A stretch of DNA of 64,000 nucleotides from assembly GCF_023159225.1 (NCBI RefSeq), contig NC_063172.1, positions 65,229,067-65,293,066 of the forward strand. The letters are read 5' to 3'. The DNA comes from Perognathus longimembris pacificus. Lineage: Eukaryota; Chordata; Mammalia; Rodentia; Heteromyidae. Shown in pieces: positions 1 to 11,579 of the stretch. The position numbers and the translations under genes are program-made. The notes below the pieces were generated by a model. It was not told the origin of the DNA, did no database searches, and saw only the letters and a program-made list of their open reading frames with translations. Every line of letters starts with the position of its first letter. Position 1 is the first letter of the stretch.

Positions 1-115
1 TTGCTCAAGGCTAGCACTCTGCCACTTGAGCCACAGCGCCCCTTCTGGCTTTTTCTATATATGTGGTGCTAGGGAATCGAACCCAGGGCCTCATGTATAC
101 GAGGCAAAGGCAATG
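1..115 (-). mobile_element. IDL-Geo SINE, truncated by the window edge
   Basis: Right and left halves in minus orientation (TTGCTCAAGGCTAGCACTCT ... GAATCGAACCCAGGGCCTC); the A-rich tail lies off the left edge. Confidence 0.9.
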
Positions 116-645
116 AAATCCGAGGTGAAGGGATGCACAAACTTCTACATTTCCTAGCTTCCACAATCATTCCTATACTATTCGCTTCTTGGTTTTATTT
201 TCGTTTTTATTGAACAACTTCTCCCAAGTAGAGACTGACAGATAAAAATAACAGAGGCAGTTTTATGATTTTTTTATTCATTTTATTTTTAATTGTATTT
301 GATAAGATATGATTTATATATGTGGACCTTGAACGTCTTCTTTTAAAGGATGTGAGGCTAACATTCACAAGGAACTTCTTTGAATGGATATGATTTGAAC
401 CCGCGCCCTCCGCATTCCCCGTCTCCCAGTGCCAATCAGCCTTCTCCCCACAGGGACGCCCTTGTTAGGCCTGACGGGCCTGTGTGACACACCTTCATGG
501 CTCAGCTCTGTCGTTTACGTGAGGAGTCACGCTTGCTGCTGTTGTGCACGGCGTGCGTTTGAACAAACGCGTGCCCACGTCCAGAATTGTCCCACTGCCA
601 CAGAAGTTCTGTGTTTCACCCCTTCACCTGTGCTCTCTCAGTTCA
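116..645. other. Unassigned sequence
   Basis: No gene or repeat recognised. Small ORFs are in T-rich or unconserved contexts. Confidence 0.5.
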
Positions 646-1254
646 CTTTTTTTTTTTTTTTCCAGTCCTAGGGCTTGGACGGTCCCTGAACCTCTTCGTG
701 CCACAGGCCGGCACTCTACCACTTGCGGCGCCACTTCTGGCTTTTTCTGAGTATGGACCTTCCTGCCTGGGCTGGCTTCAAACCACGATCCTCAGGTCTC
801 AGCCTCCTGACCGAGGATGACAGGCCTGAGCCACCAGTGCCAGGATCCACTTTTTTTTTTCTTTTTTGCATCCCCATAGTTCCATTTTTTCCAGATGTTA
901 CCTTGTTGGACTCATATAATTTCCTCTTTTGGTATTGATTTCTCTCACTTTTTAATACACATGTAAGCTTCTTCCACATGCTTTCAAAGCCTGCTAACTC
1001 CTCTCGTTTTTATTTTTCAAATTTTATTATTTTGCCAGTCCTGGGGCTTGCACACAGGGCCGAGGCGTTGTCCCTGAGTTTTCGTGCCCAAGGCTAGTGC
1101 TCTACAGTTGAACCACAGCTCCACTTCCAACTTTTAGTGGTTAATTAGAAATAACAGCCTCATAGACATTCTTGCCCGGGCTGGCTTCAAACTGTGGTCC
1201 TTGAATCTCAGCCTCCTGAGTAGCTAGGATGACAGGCATTGGGGTCAGGCCAAC
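646..1254 (-). mobile_element. Two B1-Geo SINEs (646-845, 1030-1254)
   Basis: Both run tail-first on the plus strand: T-run, Geo half (CCAGTCCTAGGGCTTGGAC; CCAGTCCTGGGGCTTGCAC), then B1-like half (GCCTGGGCTGGCTTCAAACC; CTGGCTTCAAACTGTGG). Old and diverged. Confidence 0.82.
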
Positions 1255-1261
1255 TGCTTTC

Positions 1262-2230
1262 TTTTGAGATCTGGATAATGTTTCATTTTCTAGTTGCAAT
1301 AGAGTTTATTTGTCTGTTCACCTATGGAAGGACATCTTGTTTGCTTCCAAGTCTTGGTCTTCATGAAAAAGCTTGTTGTTTGTTTTTTTTTAATCTGTGT
1401 ATAGGTTTGTAGATTCGGGTGTTTTCAAGTCCTTTGGGTAAGTACAAGGGGAAACATTTCTGAATTCTGTAGTAAGAGTAGCTATGGTTTGTAAGAGTCT
1501 GCTCAACTGTATTCCAAAGTAATGGTACCACTTTGTATTCCAACCAGCAATGGAGAAGTCCTGTTTCTCCTCAGCCTCACCAGCACTTGATATTGTCAGT
1601 GCGCTGGGTTTCAGCCATTGGACAGAGGCAATGGTGTCTCATTGTTTTAATTTGCATTTCCCTAATGACACATGATGCAGATCATTGACTCATCTGCTTA
1701 TTTGCCATCTGTGTGTGTTGGTGAGGTATGTTCAGATGCTTTGCCCATTTATTATTTGAGTTGTCTAATTGGGCTGTTGAGTTTTATGAGATTATATATT
1801 TTAGAAAAAATATTTTATTATATATGCCTTTTGCAAATAGTCTGTAGCTTAGCTTCTCATTCTCTTGACTTTGTTTTTCACAGAGCAAACACCTTTCATT
1901 TTAACCAAATCCAGCTCATCACCTCTTTGTCCTATGGATTGCACCTTGGGTACTGTATGTAAAAAAGTCATCACCCAACCCAAAGTCACCGGGACTTTTT
2001 CCCCCTATTATCTTCCAGGAGTTAGATAGACTGTGTGCTTTCCATTTAGGTCTGTGGTCCATTTTGAGTTAATTGTCACAAAGATATAAAGTCTGTGTCT
2101 AGATTCCTTTTTTTTTTTTTGTATGTGGATAGCCAGTGATTCTAGCACCATTTGTTGTGACACAACATTTTTTCATTTTCCTACCAACTTTTATTGGAAG
2201 CTGTCTGCCAGTATGTTAATGCACATTTGT
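1262..2230 (-). mobile_element. Ancient L1 fragment, minus orientation
   Basis: Diverged ORF2-derived sequence read on the minus strand, including the stretch that in L1 encodes the conserved region ending at the stop (plus-strand TGGTACCACTTTGTATTCCA, TTTGCATTTCCCTAATGA). No intact frame; one T-run at 2108-2120. Confidence 0.8.
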
Positions 2231-3414
2231 TTCTAACCATAATAATAAATCTCCTTCGGACCTATGAAACGAGCTTTTCATGTAGAGACCCAGCATTGCT
2301 CACAACTGCTCTGTGAGCTGCATGAGGGTTGTGGCCTAGCTTTACAAACGCAAATGCTGACACAGAACAGGAGAGCCGCCTTGCTCTCAGATAGCAGTCA
2401 AGAATTCCTACCTGCCTCCTCTAACTGCCGCCCGCATCGAAGGATCCGTGTGTGGGTTCACTCGTTTGCACTGTTATTTATAGAGCTATACACACAGCAC
2501 ACATGGATTCGCTTGGTCCTGCATTAAGAAAATGGCCAAGGAATCCATGTTTCAAAAATCATCTCTCAGAAGACAGAATAAGGAAAACTCAGAGTTAGCC
2601 AATCATAGGGATCTGGAAGCCACTCCTTATCAGGAATAATGACATTTCATAGTCTCAGCCTCTGTACTATTGTAGATACATATGTACACTATATATATAG
2701 TCTACATGTATAGTGGACATATACACTAACCTTGTTCATTGTTCTCCCTTAAACAGAAATACTAATATAAAAGAGCCTCCTACATTGAGAGCTTGAGTTA
2801 AATAAAAATATTGGGTGCATATCCATTATTCATATTTTTTCTGAAAATAATTATTCAGAAAAGTTAAAAAACAAAAGCAATTGTGGGATGTTGGGGATTT
2901 GGAAAGACTTCAGGCCAAGGCAAGACAATTTCAATCTACAAACTTAAAGAGAGTTTTAGTATCCCTTATCCAAAATGCTTACAGTTAGACTTGTTTTGTG
3001 GTTCAGATTTCTTCAACGTTATTTATTATTTGCATGTATGTAATTAAATATCTTGGAGATAGAACACAAGTCTATGAGATTCACTTGTTTCATAGGCACC
3101 TTGTAAAACCTTGTACATAGAGCCTGAAGGTAATTTTATAGCATTTTGGTGTATCTGCATTATTATTGAAACCTGTCATATGAGATCAGGTGTGAAATTT
3201 TCCACCTGTGGTTTCCTATCTTGGAATATTTCAGACTTCTGGATTAGGTATACTTATCCCTGTACTACTTTTCTACTTTTCCTAACTGAAGACTTAGTTT
3301 ATGCTTATTTTTGAATGCTTTCATTTATATTACTTTGCTTACATGTAGCTGGGGGTGAGAGGGAGGCAGAGCAAACTTATTGGCTCCCCAGGAGATGACT
3401 TGTGAGACTACATA

Positions 3415-3417
<3 letters not shown>
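2231..3417. other. Unassigned single-copy-looking sequence
   Basis: AT-rich, no SINE, no coding signal that I can support. Confidence 0.5.
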
Positions 3418-3456
<39 letters not shown>

Positions 3457-3924
3457 ATTCCTTGGGCACTGGGTGCTGCCCCTCAAATTTTTGTTCAAGG
3501 CTAGTGCTCTACCACTTGAGCCACAACTCCACTTCTGGCTTTTGGGTAGTTAATTGAAGATAAGAGTCTTATGGACTTTCCTGCCTGGGCTGGCTTCAAA
3601 CTCAGACCTCAGCCTCCTGAGTAGCTAGGATAATAGGCATGAGCCACCAACACTCAACCACTACCATGGTTTTAAACTGAATTTTGGGGGGGGAAGGTCG
3701 GGTCATGAGGCTTGAACTCGGGTGCTGGGCGGTGTCCCTGAACCTTTCTTCTCAAGGCTAGCACTCTACCACTTTAAGCCACAGTACCACTTACAGTTTT
3801 CTGGTGGTTAATTACACGTAAGAGTCTCACAGGACTTTCCTGCCTGGGATGGCTTTGAACCAGGATTCTCAGATCTCAATCTCCTGAGTAGCTCAGATTA
3901 CAGGCGTGAGCCACCACGCCTGGC
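3418..3924 (-). mobile_element. TG-tailed B1-Geo SINE (3418-3652) and a second copy (3694-3924)
   Basis: The first has its A-rich tail replaced by a (TG)n run at 3418-3454. The second has possible target duplications CTGAATTTT (about 3678 and 3924). Confidence 0.85.
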
Positions 3925-4029
3925 TGAATTTTAAACTAAATTTTTCATCTTAATAATTAGTTCTTTGTTACTCGATGACAGGAATACATTCAGAGAAATG
4001 TGTCCGTAGGTGATTATTGTTTTGTGTAC

Positions 4030-4255
4030 TTGTTGCAGAGTCTGCTTACATAAACCTACAGGGTATAACTTTTCACATACCTAGACTATATCCCATCGCC
4101 CCTTGCTCCTAGGCTACCGTTCTGTACAGGATGTTATCTGACTGAAGGCTGTGTGTATCCAAGCTTATCATGGCCATTATGTCACTGCACAACAGGAACT
4201 TTTCAGCTCCACTGTGATCTTGGGGGACCATAGTCAGACATGCAGTCCAGTATTG
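4030..4255 (-). mobile_element. DNA transposon fossil (non-autonomous)
   Basis: Contains phrases typical of a widespread mammalian short DNA transposon (CTTGCTCCTAGGCTACC, TGTACAGGATGTTA, GGGGGACCATAGTC). Ends are eroded and terminal repeats are not seen; orientation and family are tentative. Confidence 0.45.
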
Positions 4256-4689
4256 ATTTTAAAAAAATGGGTTATACAGTTCACACTTGTATTTGAAAAG
4301 TGACCTATTACTTTTCCCTTTGTTTCTGGGAAAGTCTCAGTTTCCAGTGTTTGTCTGAAAGATCTTAGTTTGAGTGTCCTCCTTTCCTGACAGCATTCAT
4401 CGAGACCTGACTATCACAGGAGTGCAGGTCACATGCCATGCTTCTATGCTAACTCATCTACTTCTTATGCATCAGCATCCATATCTTAAGCTGTACCCTA
4501 AGAATACAAATTTGGGGTGCCCTTGGAATTAGAATTATGACATGTTGTGGTGGGGAAGACAAGAGACAGTCCCGGATTTGTCACAAATAAACTGAGCAAC
4601 TTTAGACAAGTTCAGTCACATTAATCCTTGTCGTGTAGGTTTTGTAGGAGGATTAAATGAGAACTTACATATTAAAAACTTTTAAAAAT
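4256..4689. other. Unassigned sequence
   Basis: No repeat or gene recognised. Confidence 0.45.
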
Positions 4690-4930
4690 TAACCAGGCCC
4701 TGGTGGCTCACGCCTGTAAGTCTAGCTACTCAGGAGGCTGCGAGCTGAGGATCGCAGTTCAAAGCCAGCCCAAGTAGGAAAGTCCATGAGACTCTTCTCT
4801 CCAAGTCATCACCAGAAAACCAGAAGTGGAGCTGTGGCTCAAAATGGTAGAGCGGTAGCCTTGAGCAAAAGAGCTGGTAGACATCACCTGAGTTCAAGTG
4901 CCATGACCCAAACAAACAAAACACAAAACA
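4690..4930 (+). mobile_element. B1-Geo SINE
   Basis: Plus-strand B1-like half (GGTGGCTCACGCCTGTAAG), Geo half (AGAAGTGGAGCTGTGGCTCA) and an A/C-rich tail (AAACAAACAAAACACAAAAC). Confidence 0.88.
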
Positions 4931-5189
4931 ACACTGCACGGATTAACAGATGTGCAATTGACAAGTGCTGGATTGCAATCGAGTCATTGACTTCGGTGTC
5001 TCAGCTTTTCATCTTTGAAGTAAGAGCGATAACACGAAGAATAGTTGTAAGATGAAGTGAAGCGATGGACGCAGGGCGTGTGGACATTCTGGGCCTTCCT
5101 GCTGACCCCCATCAGGACGCAGAAGCCCTGCCCTGTAGGTTTATGGAAGCCCCACCCGGGACTTTTCCATTCTGCCATTCTTTGGGTTG

Positions 5190-5402
5190 GTTTGGTTGGC
5201 TGCTGCTGTCCTGGGACGTGAAGTCTGTCCCTGGGCTTTGATGCTCAAGACCAGCACTGTCCAGTTGGAGCCAGAGCTCCACGCCCACGCTTTCGTGGCT
5301 AAGGTTAAGAGATTCACAAGCTTTGCTGCTTAGGCTGGCTTCGAAGTGCGCTCCTCAGATCTCAGCCTCCTGAGTCGCAAGGAGAAGGTGTGCGGCTCAT
5401 TC
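5190..5402 (-). mobile_element. Diverged B1-Geo SINE
   Basis: TGCTCAAGACCAGCACTGTC then GGCTGGCTTCGAAGTGCGCT and CTCAGCCTCCTGAG, in the usual minus order. Confidence 0.7.
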
Positions 5403-5705
5403 TGCCACCCTTCCGGCACACTTGTGAGGGGCTGTCCAGGTTGAAATATACTGTGACCTTGTTTCCTGCGAGTCGAGACATCGTCTGTGAGAATATGATC
5501 CCTGCCGTGTGCTGCACTCATAACTAGGAATGCCTCCATTTGTCTAAATCAGCGTTGGCTCAAGTGTGCCCTGGCAACGGCTCATTGCATACTCAGTAAT
5601 ATGAGGAGGACATAACAAGGCAATTATCATGGCCAGGTAAGCTTTGAGACTACAGGGTGAGCAGAGTTGAACGGATGTAGGATATGGCACACCTTGAGCT
5701 CTTTT

Positions 5706-5783
5706 TCCCCGCTTCTGCTTTGGGGTCTGATGTCATAAGCTCACACTTGCGAGGCAGACCCCTTGCCCCTTGAGCCATGCCCC
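5706..5783 (-). mobile_element. ID-like SINE fragment
   Basis: Minus-orientation remnant (GGCAGACCCCTTGCCCCTTG AGCC). Short and old. Confidence 0.45.
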
Positions 5784-6064
5784 CCGCATACATGATAGCT
5801 TCTCACCATGAAATGCCCCAAGAAGTGCTGTGCAGAATCCATGACAGTAGCTTTGATGTGCTACCCCTCCCCCCCCACCCCGAGAAACATGTTTCCTTGA
5901 GGATAGTCAAGCCAAAGTGTTGCTCCCAACGTGGCCGCCCACAGACCATGCAGGTATTTTTGAACCAAATCGAGTTATCCTACCTATCAGTCACACAAGC
6001 TACAGTTGATGCTTGGAGCACCAGAGCCTTTAAAACAGAAATTCTGCAGGCACAGAAATGGAGG

Positions 6065-6262
6065 GACAAAGGGTGAACGAATGCATCTGTGGCCCTCAGT
6101 AGACATGATGTTGAAAATGAACTCTACAACTTGTGGGTGGGGACGGGAGGGAACAACTGGGAGAGAGCAAAGGAAAGGGTGACGTTGTCTAAGAAGAAAT
6201 ATCATCTGATTTGCTTAACTGCAACTCCTCTACAATAACCCCTTTAGAATAACAATTAAAAA
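6065..6262 (+). repeat. Orphan retroposon 3'-end family, copy 1
   Basis: Shares with 13383-13612 and 23180-23420 the ordered phrases AAGGGTGAAC, AAAATGAACTCTACAACTTG, GGGAGAGA, and a terminal TCTACAATAACC...AATAAC. It looks like the 3' UTR of an L1-like element without the coding part. Confidence 0.6.
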
Positions 6263-6799
6263 ATTAAACACCAATTCTCAGTCATCAGGCCCAGTGAGTC
6301 AAACTTGCCAAAAGTGAGACCATGGCACCCTTAAACCCCTCCATCGCAGGGTGTGGTGACAGACGCTGCTGAGCGCACTTGCGGAGCGACATCACGGAGG
6401 CGCCCTTCATTCTGGGTTGGACAGGTGATTTGACACCGAAGTTCCACTTCACAATCCACTGAGCCGGAGCCCCTCTTCCCTGAGGCCTCTCGCCCTTAGC
6501 AGTGCATCAAGATAGAAAGCCTCTCCAACCACACCAAGACCCCTAGGAGCCTTAACCAGAAACTGTACTACAATGCTTAGCATTCATGTGATAAAGATGC
6601 CAACTTAGTGAATCTGTTGTAGATACTCTACGGTACACCTCCCTCTCCTGCCACTGGAATTCTGATAGAGAAGCAAGATGAGCTTTACACATTTTACTAC
6701 AAGTAGGTTGTTTAGAATTTAGCCAGAACCGTACCTTCGATTGGACCGACTCACTGCTCATCTCTGCAGTCTTTGAAACATACTGACAAATGGCCTGTT
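6263..6799. other. Unassigned sequence
   Basis: Moderate GC with a few CpG (6350-6420). No recognised feature. Confidence 0.45.
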
Positions 6800-6869
6800 T
6801 ATATGACTTTCCTATTGCTGCTGTAGTAAATTGCTACAAGGTGGCTTTAAATATATACCTGTATCATGT

Positions 6870-8220
6870 TATTTTCCTTTGAATTAGCATATATTCATAA
6901 TATGAGGATGATTCATGGTGTTATTTCCAGAAATACATACCGTGTACTTCAAACTCACTTCACTTACCACCTTCCCATTTCTCTCCTCCTGCTTCCCCAC
7001 TTTTCAAAGGGTTTAGTGAGTTTCATTAGGTCGTATGCATACAAATACAGATACAAGTCTGTATGGGTATATGTGTGTGTATAGTATATAAAGTTCTTTG
7101 ATCCTTTTCATTCCTCGCTACTCCCTCCTTTCACCTTCCCCCCTTTTGTTGATTCTCTCCTATACTCTCTCCCTTTTACCTACCTGCCCCTTTCCTGTTA
7201 GTATCATCATCATCCTCACTTTAGGTCTACAGTCCACAAAGGAGAGAGAACACATGACGTTTGAGTTCCCGAGCTTGCTTTATCTTCAGCGTAGTAAACT
7301 CCAGTTCCATCCATTCTCCTACATATGACATAACTTCCTTTGTCTGTGTCTGATTAATATTCCATTACATATAATCATATGTATAAGTTGATATTTTCTT
7401 TAGCCACTCATCAGTGCTGATGGCGCAGTTTGGCTATTGTTCACTGAACTGCGGTGAATGTGCGCGTGATCTCTTTATGACACATTGATTTACTGTCCTT
7501 AGGATATATACCCACAAGTGGTATGGTAGGTCTATTTTTTGCTTTATTGAGGAACTTCTATACTGAAAATCAATTTTCTCTTTTGGCTATATTGAGAAAC
7601 ACCCATACTGATTTCCATAGTAGTTGCACTAGTTTACATTGCCACCAACAGTGTATTCCCATATCTTTGCTAGATTTGTTGTTTTCCTGAGGGTTGTTGT
7701 TCTTCCTGGGGCAGATGAAATCCTGGTATAGTTTTAATTTGCATTCTCTTTATGACTAAGATGATGAGTGCTTCTTCATATTTATTAGTCATTTATATTT
7801 TTCTGAGAATTGTCTGTTTCATTTGTATGCTCATTTATTAATTGAGTTATTATTTTTATAAGTTTTTAGCTCTTTTTATATTCTAGATATTAACCTTTTG
7901 TGTATTGACTTCTTCTATTCTATGGGTTGATTATTGATTCTGACTACTGTGTGCACATTTTTTTTCTTGGAGAGCTGAGGATTGGACTTAGGACCTTGTA
8001 CTTGCCAGCAAGTGTTCAACCACTGTACTAAATCCCCAACCCCTGACTGTTGTTTCGTTTGATGAGCAGAAACTGTGGACTTGATACGATCCATTTTCCC
8101 ATTTCTACTGTTATTTTCTAAGCAATTGGAGTTCTATTTATAAATTTCCTGTGCTTGTATTTTTAGTTTTACCTATGCAAAATTAAAATCCATAAGTTTA
8201 TTCTATTGTACTTCTAAAGG
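6870..8220 (-). mobile_element. Old L1 3' end, minus orientation, inserted in an older repeat
   Basis: 3' UTR (pyrimidine-rich on the plus strand, about 6930-7200) followed by diverged ORF2 sequence (plus-strand TTTCCATAGTAGTTGCACTA, TTTTAATTTGCATTCTC). An ID-like SINE is inserted at 7957-8043. The flanks at 6800-6865 and 8221-8560 read as two halves of one older element. Confidence 0.75.
7957..8043 (-). mobile_element. ID-like SINE within the old L1
   Basis: T-run then GGACTTAGGACCTTGTACTT and CCACTGTACTAAATCCCC: a tRNA-derived monomer in minus orientation. TGACT flanks on both sides may be a target duplication. Confidence 0.7.
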
Positions 8221-8575
8221 GCAGAAATGTAAAATCACAGTGTCAGAAGACCTATATTACCTTCTTTAGGCTTCAGGGAACAATTTATTGTGGAGACCTT
8301 TTCAGATTTGGGGGCACCTGCATCTCTTGGCTTGCGGTCTCTTCCTGCAACACTTCAGATCTCTTCCTTCCCTCAGCACATCTGGACTGCTCGTTGATTT
8401 TCCTGACCCAAGCTTAAAAGGACTCCGGGATCAAATGACTCGCCCCCATGATCCGAGATAATTTTCCATCTCAGAATTCTCAGCCCTCTCCTTGCTTATG
8501 AACAAAATATATGCATAAGTCAAGGGCTACGATGTCAACATCTTTAGGGGACCACTGTCTAGCATATATACATAC

Positions 8576-8578
<3 letters not shown>

Positions 8579-8612
<34 letters not shown>
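8579..8612. repeat. (GA)n microsatellite
   Basis: About 34 bases of uninterrupted GA. Confidence 0.95.
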
Positions 8613-8618
<6 letters not shown>

Positions 8619-9014
8619 TCAGGGATATTCAAGATGATAAGATCAAGTCCTCAATCTTAAATTTATTATCTAATAAGTAAATAAGATAAATTCATAAATG
8701 GATCTTAGTTCAAGGATTCACATACACAGAACAATATGGTTCTCAGAGCCAAACAGGAAATTAAGTAGGACACTAAATTCAGAAAGTGCCAAAAGTTAAA
8801 GTTGTCATGGAAACGTGAACTCAGCAACACAGCAAAACCTGTTCATCAAAAGTATACTCTTCACAGCTTTGCAAATTATGATCTGCTGAAAGAGCAGCTT
8901 TCATTCAATGATCTGTAGCCCTTTACAACTACACATTCGTTCTCATTCTGCGGCTAAAAGACAGAAGATGGCTGGGCTGACCAAACTCAATTCCATTATT
9001 ATTTTTTTGTTTAT
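8613..9014. other. Unassigned sequence
   Basis: AT-rich, nothing recognised. Confidence 0.45.
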
Positions 9015-9240
9015 TGACTTTTGTATGCCATTTCCCTGGCTTGAACTCAGGGCTTCAGTTCCCAGTGGTGCTCTGCTTTCTTGTTCCTGGTTGGCACTGT
9101 ACCACTTGCGTCACGTGTCTAACCCAGCTTTTTTACTAGCGTATCAGGGATCCCTGATCCAGGCTGGCTTCAAACTGCAGTGCTCGGAGCTCAGCCTCCT
9201 GCCTAGCTAGAACTATAAGCAAAAGCCACTGGCAATGCAG
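9015..9240 (-). mobile_element. Diverged B1-Geo SINE
   Basis: CTGGCTTGAACTCAGGGCTT at the tail side and CAGGCTGGCTTCAAACTGCA in the B1 half. It crosses the 100-codon ORF here, which is a by-product. Confidence 0.78.
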
Positions 9241-9599
9241 CTTTCTTACTACTTCCACACGCACTAGATGTGAAATGAGTAGGACGTGGAGCTAAGTTCT
9301 GAAAGGGCACAAAGATAGGTAAGACGCCATTCCTGACCTCAAGGAACTTTTCTCCCAGGGCTAGAAGCATGCAAGCATGCAAATAATGGTTGGAAAAGTC
9401 TACTAAACAGAAAACGACTGCTCAATTGAAGCCTGAGAGAAAAGTCTCAGGTCTTCCCAGGAAGGTAAAATGTCTTTTGCACCCAGCACCACTTGGAATG
9501 GACTTCAGGGGTGGTCGGGATATCTGCGAGAAGATGGTATGGCAGGAACATCCTAAGAAAAGCTCAGAAGCTAATACAAGCAGCCAGTATAAGGAACAA
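9241..9599. other. Unassigned sequence, perhaps part of an old L1
   Basis: Leads without a break into the purine-rich L1 3' UTR array, so it may be the same element; no ORF2 motif is seen. Confidence 0.35.
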
Positions 9600-10090
9600 T
9601 AACAATCGAAATTAACACCAGTACAAGGCAAAAAAGGAGAGGGAGGGAGGATGAAGAGAGGGGGGAGGAGGAGTGAGAAGAGGAGGAGGAAGAGGGAGGG
9701 GAATGTGAAGGGAAGGGAGGGAAGGTTAAGGAGGAGGGAGGGGAGATAAGAGTAACAAGGGATGAACTTAAAAATATATATATATATATTGAGTGTGTGT
9801 GTGTAAAAATAACCATAGAGATAAGAAAGTAACAAGGGATGAACTTAATCAAAGTACATATATATATATACATATATATATGTAGTGTGTGTATGTAAAT
9901 CACAATGAAGCCCCTTTGTATAATTAATACAGGAGAAGGAGAATGAGAGGAGGGAAGGGGAGGGATGTGAACAGAGGGAAGGGGAGAGAGGAGTAACAGA
10001 GGAGGTGAATTTAACCAAAAGTCATCATATACATGTATGGAACTACCACAATAAAGCCACTTGGTGCCATCACTATACTGTAAGCATGTC
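9600..10090 (+). repeat. Purine-rich L1 3' UTR array with repeated modules
   Basis: GA-rich block (9632-9745, 9930-9995) in which the module GTAACAAGGGATGAACTTAA recurs (about 9752, 9828) with a third diverged copy near 9994, each followed by a TA/TG-rich run. The last phrase (CACAATAAAGCCACTTGG) resembles the 3' terminus of old L1 families. The long ORFs on the minus strand are by-products of the polypyrimidine tract. Confidence 0.6.
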
Positions 10091-10263
10091 CTGAGTCCTC
10101 CGCCTCTCCGCACGGTCCACGACCTTCTTCCCTTCTCACGTTCGTCCTTCAGGGTCCCACCCTGCCCTGCTCCTCCAGATTTCCCTCTGGGCTCCGCTGC
10201 TCAGGCACATGGTTCTGGAAGTTTCCTCCGATAGGAAGGGGGCCACTCCTACAAGCTCAGTGA

Positions 10264-10355
10264 GTCGAGGCTGAGACGCGGGGGGGTTCTGAGCTCAGGA
10301 GTCCGAGGTCACCCTAGTTCACGTAGAGAAACCCCATCTCTAAAGCAATAAAGGC
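10264..10355 (+). mobile_element. B1/7SL-like monomer fragment
   Basis: AGGCTGAGACGCGGGGGGGT then CTGAGCTCAGGAGTCCGAGG and AGAAACCCCATCTCT: the 3' part of a 7SL-derived monomer without a Geo half. Confidence 0.5.
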
Positions 10356-10726
10356 GCCTGCTCGTGCGCAGGCAGGTCGCCATGCTCTCAGGGAAATACC
10401 ACCCCATGCAGAACTTCCCCTCTGGGGCTCCCCCCTCATCTGCTCTGCGCTAGGCCTCTCTGACCCCCTGGAAAATCAAACTACCCCTCCCCCGAACGCC
10501 CCAAGGGGCTCCCCTGGGCACTGATCCCCATCCAATGCGCCCAAGCGACACTATTGTTTTGTGATCTGTCTCTACCTCCTGAAATCTGAGTGCGGTGAAA
10601 GCAAGCTTGTGTCCGCGGTTGCTCGCGAGGCAGTGACAAGTGAAACTTGAAAATAGACTCAAAGCAACAGTCCACTGAGAACGTTCTCTTTTCCCATTGA
10701 CACGATTATTAACATCTCCTCAAGTA
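10356..10726. other. Unassigned sequence
   Basis: C-rich then mixed, with short ORFs on the minus strand only; no recognised feature. Confidence 0.45.
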
Positions 10727-10938
10727 GCTGGGCACCAGCGGCTCACACCTGGGATCCCAGCCACTCCCGAGGCTGAGCTCTGAGGATGCCCATTCAACGC
10801 TAGCCACGCAGGAAAGGCTGGGAGGACTCCCTTAACTCCCATGAACTACCAAAACCCCCAAAAAAGAGGGGAGCTGTGGCTCCAAGAGGTAGAGCACAAA
10901 CCTTGGGGGGGAGGGGGAAGCCCTAAATGCTAGCCTCA

Positions 10939-10984
<46 letters not shown>
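10727..10984 (+). mobile_element. B1-Geo SINE with (AC)n tail
   Basis: GGCACCAGCGGCTCACACCT, internal deletion in the Geo half, then a pure AC repeat (10941-10984) in the tail position. Part of the right half is G/C-shifted. Confidence 0.8.
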
Positions 10985-10988
<4 letters not shown>

Positions 10989-11311
10989 TAAAAATACTAA
11001 ACATATGCAGTCCAGCCAGTGCAATGCAGAAGTGCGCATCTATTTATATAAGCAGCAGAGCCATGCACTTGTTTGCAGCGTCACTAAGAACACACCTGCA
11101 GCTCTACACGCGCGAGGACCCCCAGACACGGAGGTAAAGTAGAACACAGACAAACCTGGAAGAAAAAAAAAGAGATGGCGCTGTAGAATAATGGCAAGTG
11201 GCTGGCTTATAGACCAAGAAAATGTGGTTTGTAATAAGCCTTTCTTGCGAATCTTAGCCCCTTATAAAGGCTCTGATCAAGATTTATTTCTGCAGTTGGG
11301 TAGAGTTGGAG

Positions 11312-11455
11312 GAAAAGATGAGAGAGAGAGATACAGACATAGAGGAAAGAAAAAAAAGATTAAAGAGGGAGGGAGGGAGGGAGGAAGGAAGGGAAGAAGG
11401 AAGGAAGGAAGATGGGAGGGAGAGAGGAAAAGAAAGGAAGAAAGAACAAAAAGGA
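11312..11455. repeat. Polypurine tract (GGGA/GGAA)n
   Basis: About 140 bases of almost pure purine on the plus strand, including (GGGA)n and (GGAA)n runs. ORFs across it are low-complexity by-products. Confidence 0.9.
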
Positions 11456-11579
11456 AATTTCCCCTTCTTTTTATATATAATAGGTTATAATTTTATTTTT
11501 TCTTTCTTTTTTAATGAGCTTACAGAGCCCCCGGGATAGCAGATGTGGTAATGAATAATATAATCACAGACAGCCGAGT

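Larger units (their letters stand above)
6800..8565 (+). repeat. Ancient mammalian interspersed repeat split by an L1
   Basis: 6805-6865 (TTCCTATTGCTGCTGTAGTAAATTGC...) and 8221-8560 match, in order, a very common ancient mammalian repeat that begins with that phrase and continues through a Cys/Leu-codon-rich CT-rich middle. I do not assert the family name. The intervening 1.35 kb is the L1. Confidence 0.5.

Noticed and set aside
9571..10113. 180- and 137-codon minus ORFs rich in Ser, Pro and Leu
   Set aside because: They are translations of a polypyrimidine L1 3' UTR and vary with frame.
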